From: Calditrichia bacterium
GTDB lineage: Bacteria; Calditrichota; Calditrichia; JAJRVZ01
Direction of reading: 5' to 3'
Assembly (NCBI GenBank): GCA_030634505.1
Contig: DAOWAQ010000124.1
Coordinates: forward strand, 1 to 6,221
Length of the DNA: 6,221 nucleotides
Shown piece by piece: positions 5,611 through 6,221 of this stretch. How positions within the stretch are numbered: the first letter of the stretch is position 1; every line of letters begins with the position of its first letter. Under the pieces are notes generated by a model. It worked only from the letters and a program-made list of their open reading frames with translations, was not told the DNA's origin and ran no database searches. The position numbers and the translations under genes were made by a program.

Positions 5611-6221
5611 ATGAAATTGCAAATTTTGATTTTCCTTAGTTTCTTGTTGATCGGGTCAGCTTTCTCCCAGGTGCTAAAAGTACAAACAAAAGTTGATTAC
5701 CAACATCTCATATCAGAAGAACAGGAAGAGTTAAGAGAACTGGCAGACAAAATTAATGACTATTTTAATAATTATGCCTGGACTGAAGATGAATATGAAA
5801 CGGACATTGACGTTAATATTTATGTTATAATTGAAAATGTACGACAAAAAAGTCATGAAAAAATGTATAAAGCGCAGTTTCAGATTCGCAGCGTTTCCGG
5901 TGAAAGCTTTTACGATAAAGAATTTGAATTTCCCTATCACCGCAATTACCCGCTTGAGCATAACAAAGTACAATTTGATCCGATTACGAAATTTTTGGAT
6001 TTTTATGCTAATATGATTCTGGCAGGCGAAATGGATACCTATGGTTTAATGCTGGGCACTCCATTTTATGATTCTGCATTGGATATTGCTAACCAGGGAT
6101 CCTTTAGCCAATATTCTCAGGGCTGGGGTTCCCGTTTGAAAGAGCATGAAAAAATAACAAATATAAGGACCAGACCACTACGGGAAGCTAAACCCGATTT
6201 TTTTGAGGCATTGTATTATCT
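5611..6221 (+). CDS. secreted DUF4835 (PorD-like) protein, N-terminal 203 residues (continues beyond the right edge)
   Basis: Function is not established from sequence. The family includes PorD, linked to type IX secretion and gliding in Bacteroidota. Translation begins with a Sec signal peptide: a short basic start (MK), a hydrophobic core at residues 5-15 and an AFS|Q cleavage site after residue 19, so the protein is exported to the periplasm or envelope. The mature part is mostly soluble. Family-like stretches are the NDYFNNYAWTEDEYE region (about 50-65), the KEFEF strand, then ITKFLDFYANMILAGEMDTY (about 130-150), MLGTPFYDSALDIAN, SQGWGSRLKEHE, and RPLREAKPDFFEALYYL at the edge. Family members have about 300 residues, so about 100 should lie to the right. 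The start at 5611 is preferred over the in-frame ATG at 5605 because AGGA (5600-5603) lies 7 nt before 5611 and only 1 nt before 5605. The family match is by recall of sequence pattern, good but not certain. Confidence 0.75.
   Translation, partial: MKLQILIFLSFLLIGSAFSQVLKVQTKVDYQHLISEEQEELRELADKINDYFNNYAWTEDEYETDIDVNIYVIIENVRQKSHEKMYKAQFQIRSVSGESFYDKEFEFPYHRNYPLEHNKVQFDPITKFLDFYANMILAGEMDTYGLMLGTPFYDSALDIANQGSFSQYSQGWGSRLKEHEKITNIRTRPLREAKPDFFEALYY

Noticed and set aside
5731..6016. Open frames on both strands within the DUF4835 gene
   Set aside because: They overlap a frame with a clear signal peptide and family-like sequence; the alternatives look like AT-rich shadows.

Overview
The window (6221 bp, AT-rich) looks like ordinary chromosome from a free-living bacterium of the Bacteroidota/Ignavibacteriota/Calditrichota (FCB) neighbourhood. 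Four things point there. The sigma-70 factor is short and lacks region 1.1. A DUF4835 (PorD-like) secreted protein is present. The etfB-etfA-acyl-CoA dehydrogenase order uses a long dehydrogenase with an N-terminal extension. The promoter candidates have a TTG about 20 nt upstream of a TAnnTTTG-like -7 box. The lineage call is inference; there is no rRNA or other decisive marker.

Layout. Positions 1-2634 (minus strand) hold a compact operon transcribed right to left: etfB, etfA, then the N-terminal 235 residues of an acyl-CoA dehydrogenase that runs off the left edge. Gaps are 8-9 bp, with Shine-Dalgarno-like sequences overlapping the upstream stop codons. A promoter candidate lies at 2680-2708. 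Positions 2749-3606 (minus) carry a primary-like sigma-70 factor that starts at TTG, with a well-formed promoter at 3694-3724. The 203-bp region 3607-3809 is a divergent promoter region. To its right on the plus strand are a broken diaminopimelate decarboxylase gene (lysA, 3810-4397), an intact alanine racemase gene (alr, 4399-5505), a palindromic intergenic element (5527-5575), and a secreted DUF4835 protein (from 5611) that runs off the right edge.

How the genes work together. EtfAB and the dehydrogenase form one electron-transfer module: the dehydrogenase exchanges electrons with acyl-CoA/enoyl-CoA and EtfAB shuttles them. The EtfB nucleotide-binding loop resembles that of electron-bifurcating ETFs more than that of mitochondrial-type ETFs. 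lysA and alr would both feed peptidoglycan precursor synthesis (meso-diaminopimelate/lysine and D-alanine), but lysA is not intact here. It has lost roughly the middle half of the protein in frame and also has an internal TAA stop.

I see no CRISPR array, tRNA, rRNA, transposase, toxin-antitoxin or defence gene, and no convincing undescribed multi-gene system. The observations most worth checking are the lysA lesion (real pseudogene or assembly error), the bifurcation-type EtfB motif, the shared promoter architecture and the palindromic element after alr.
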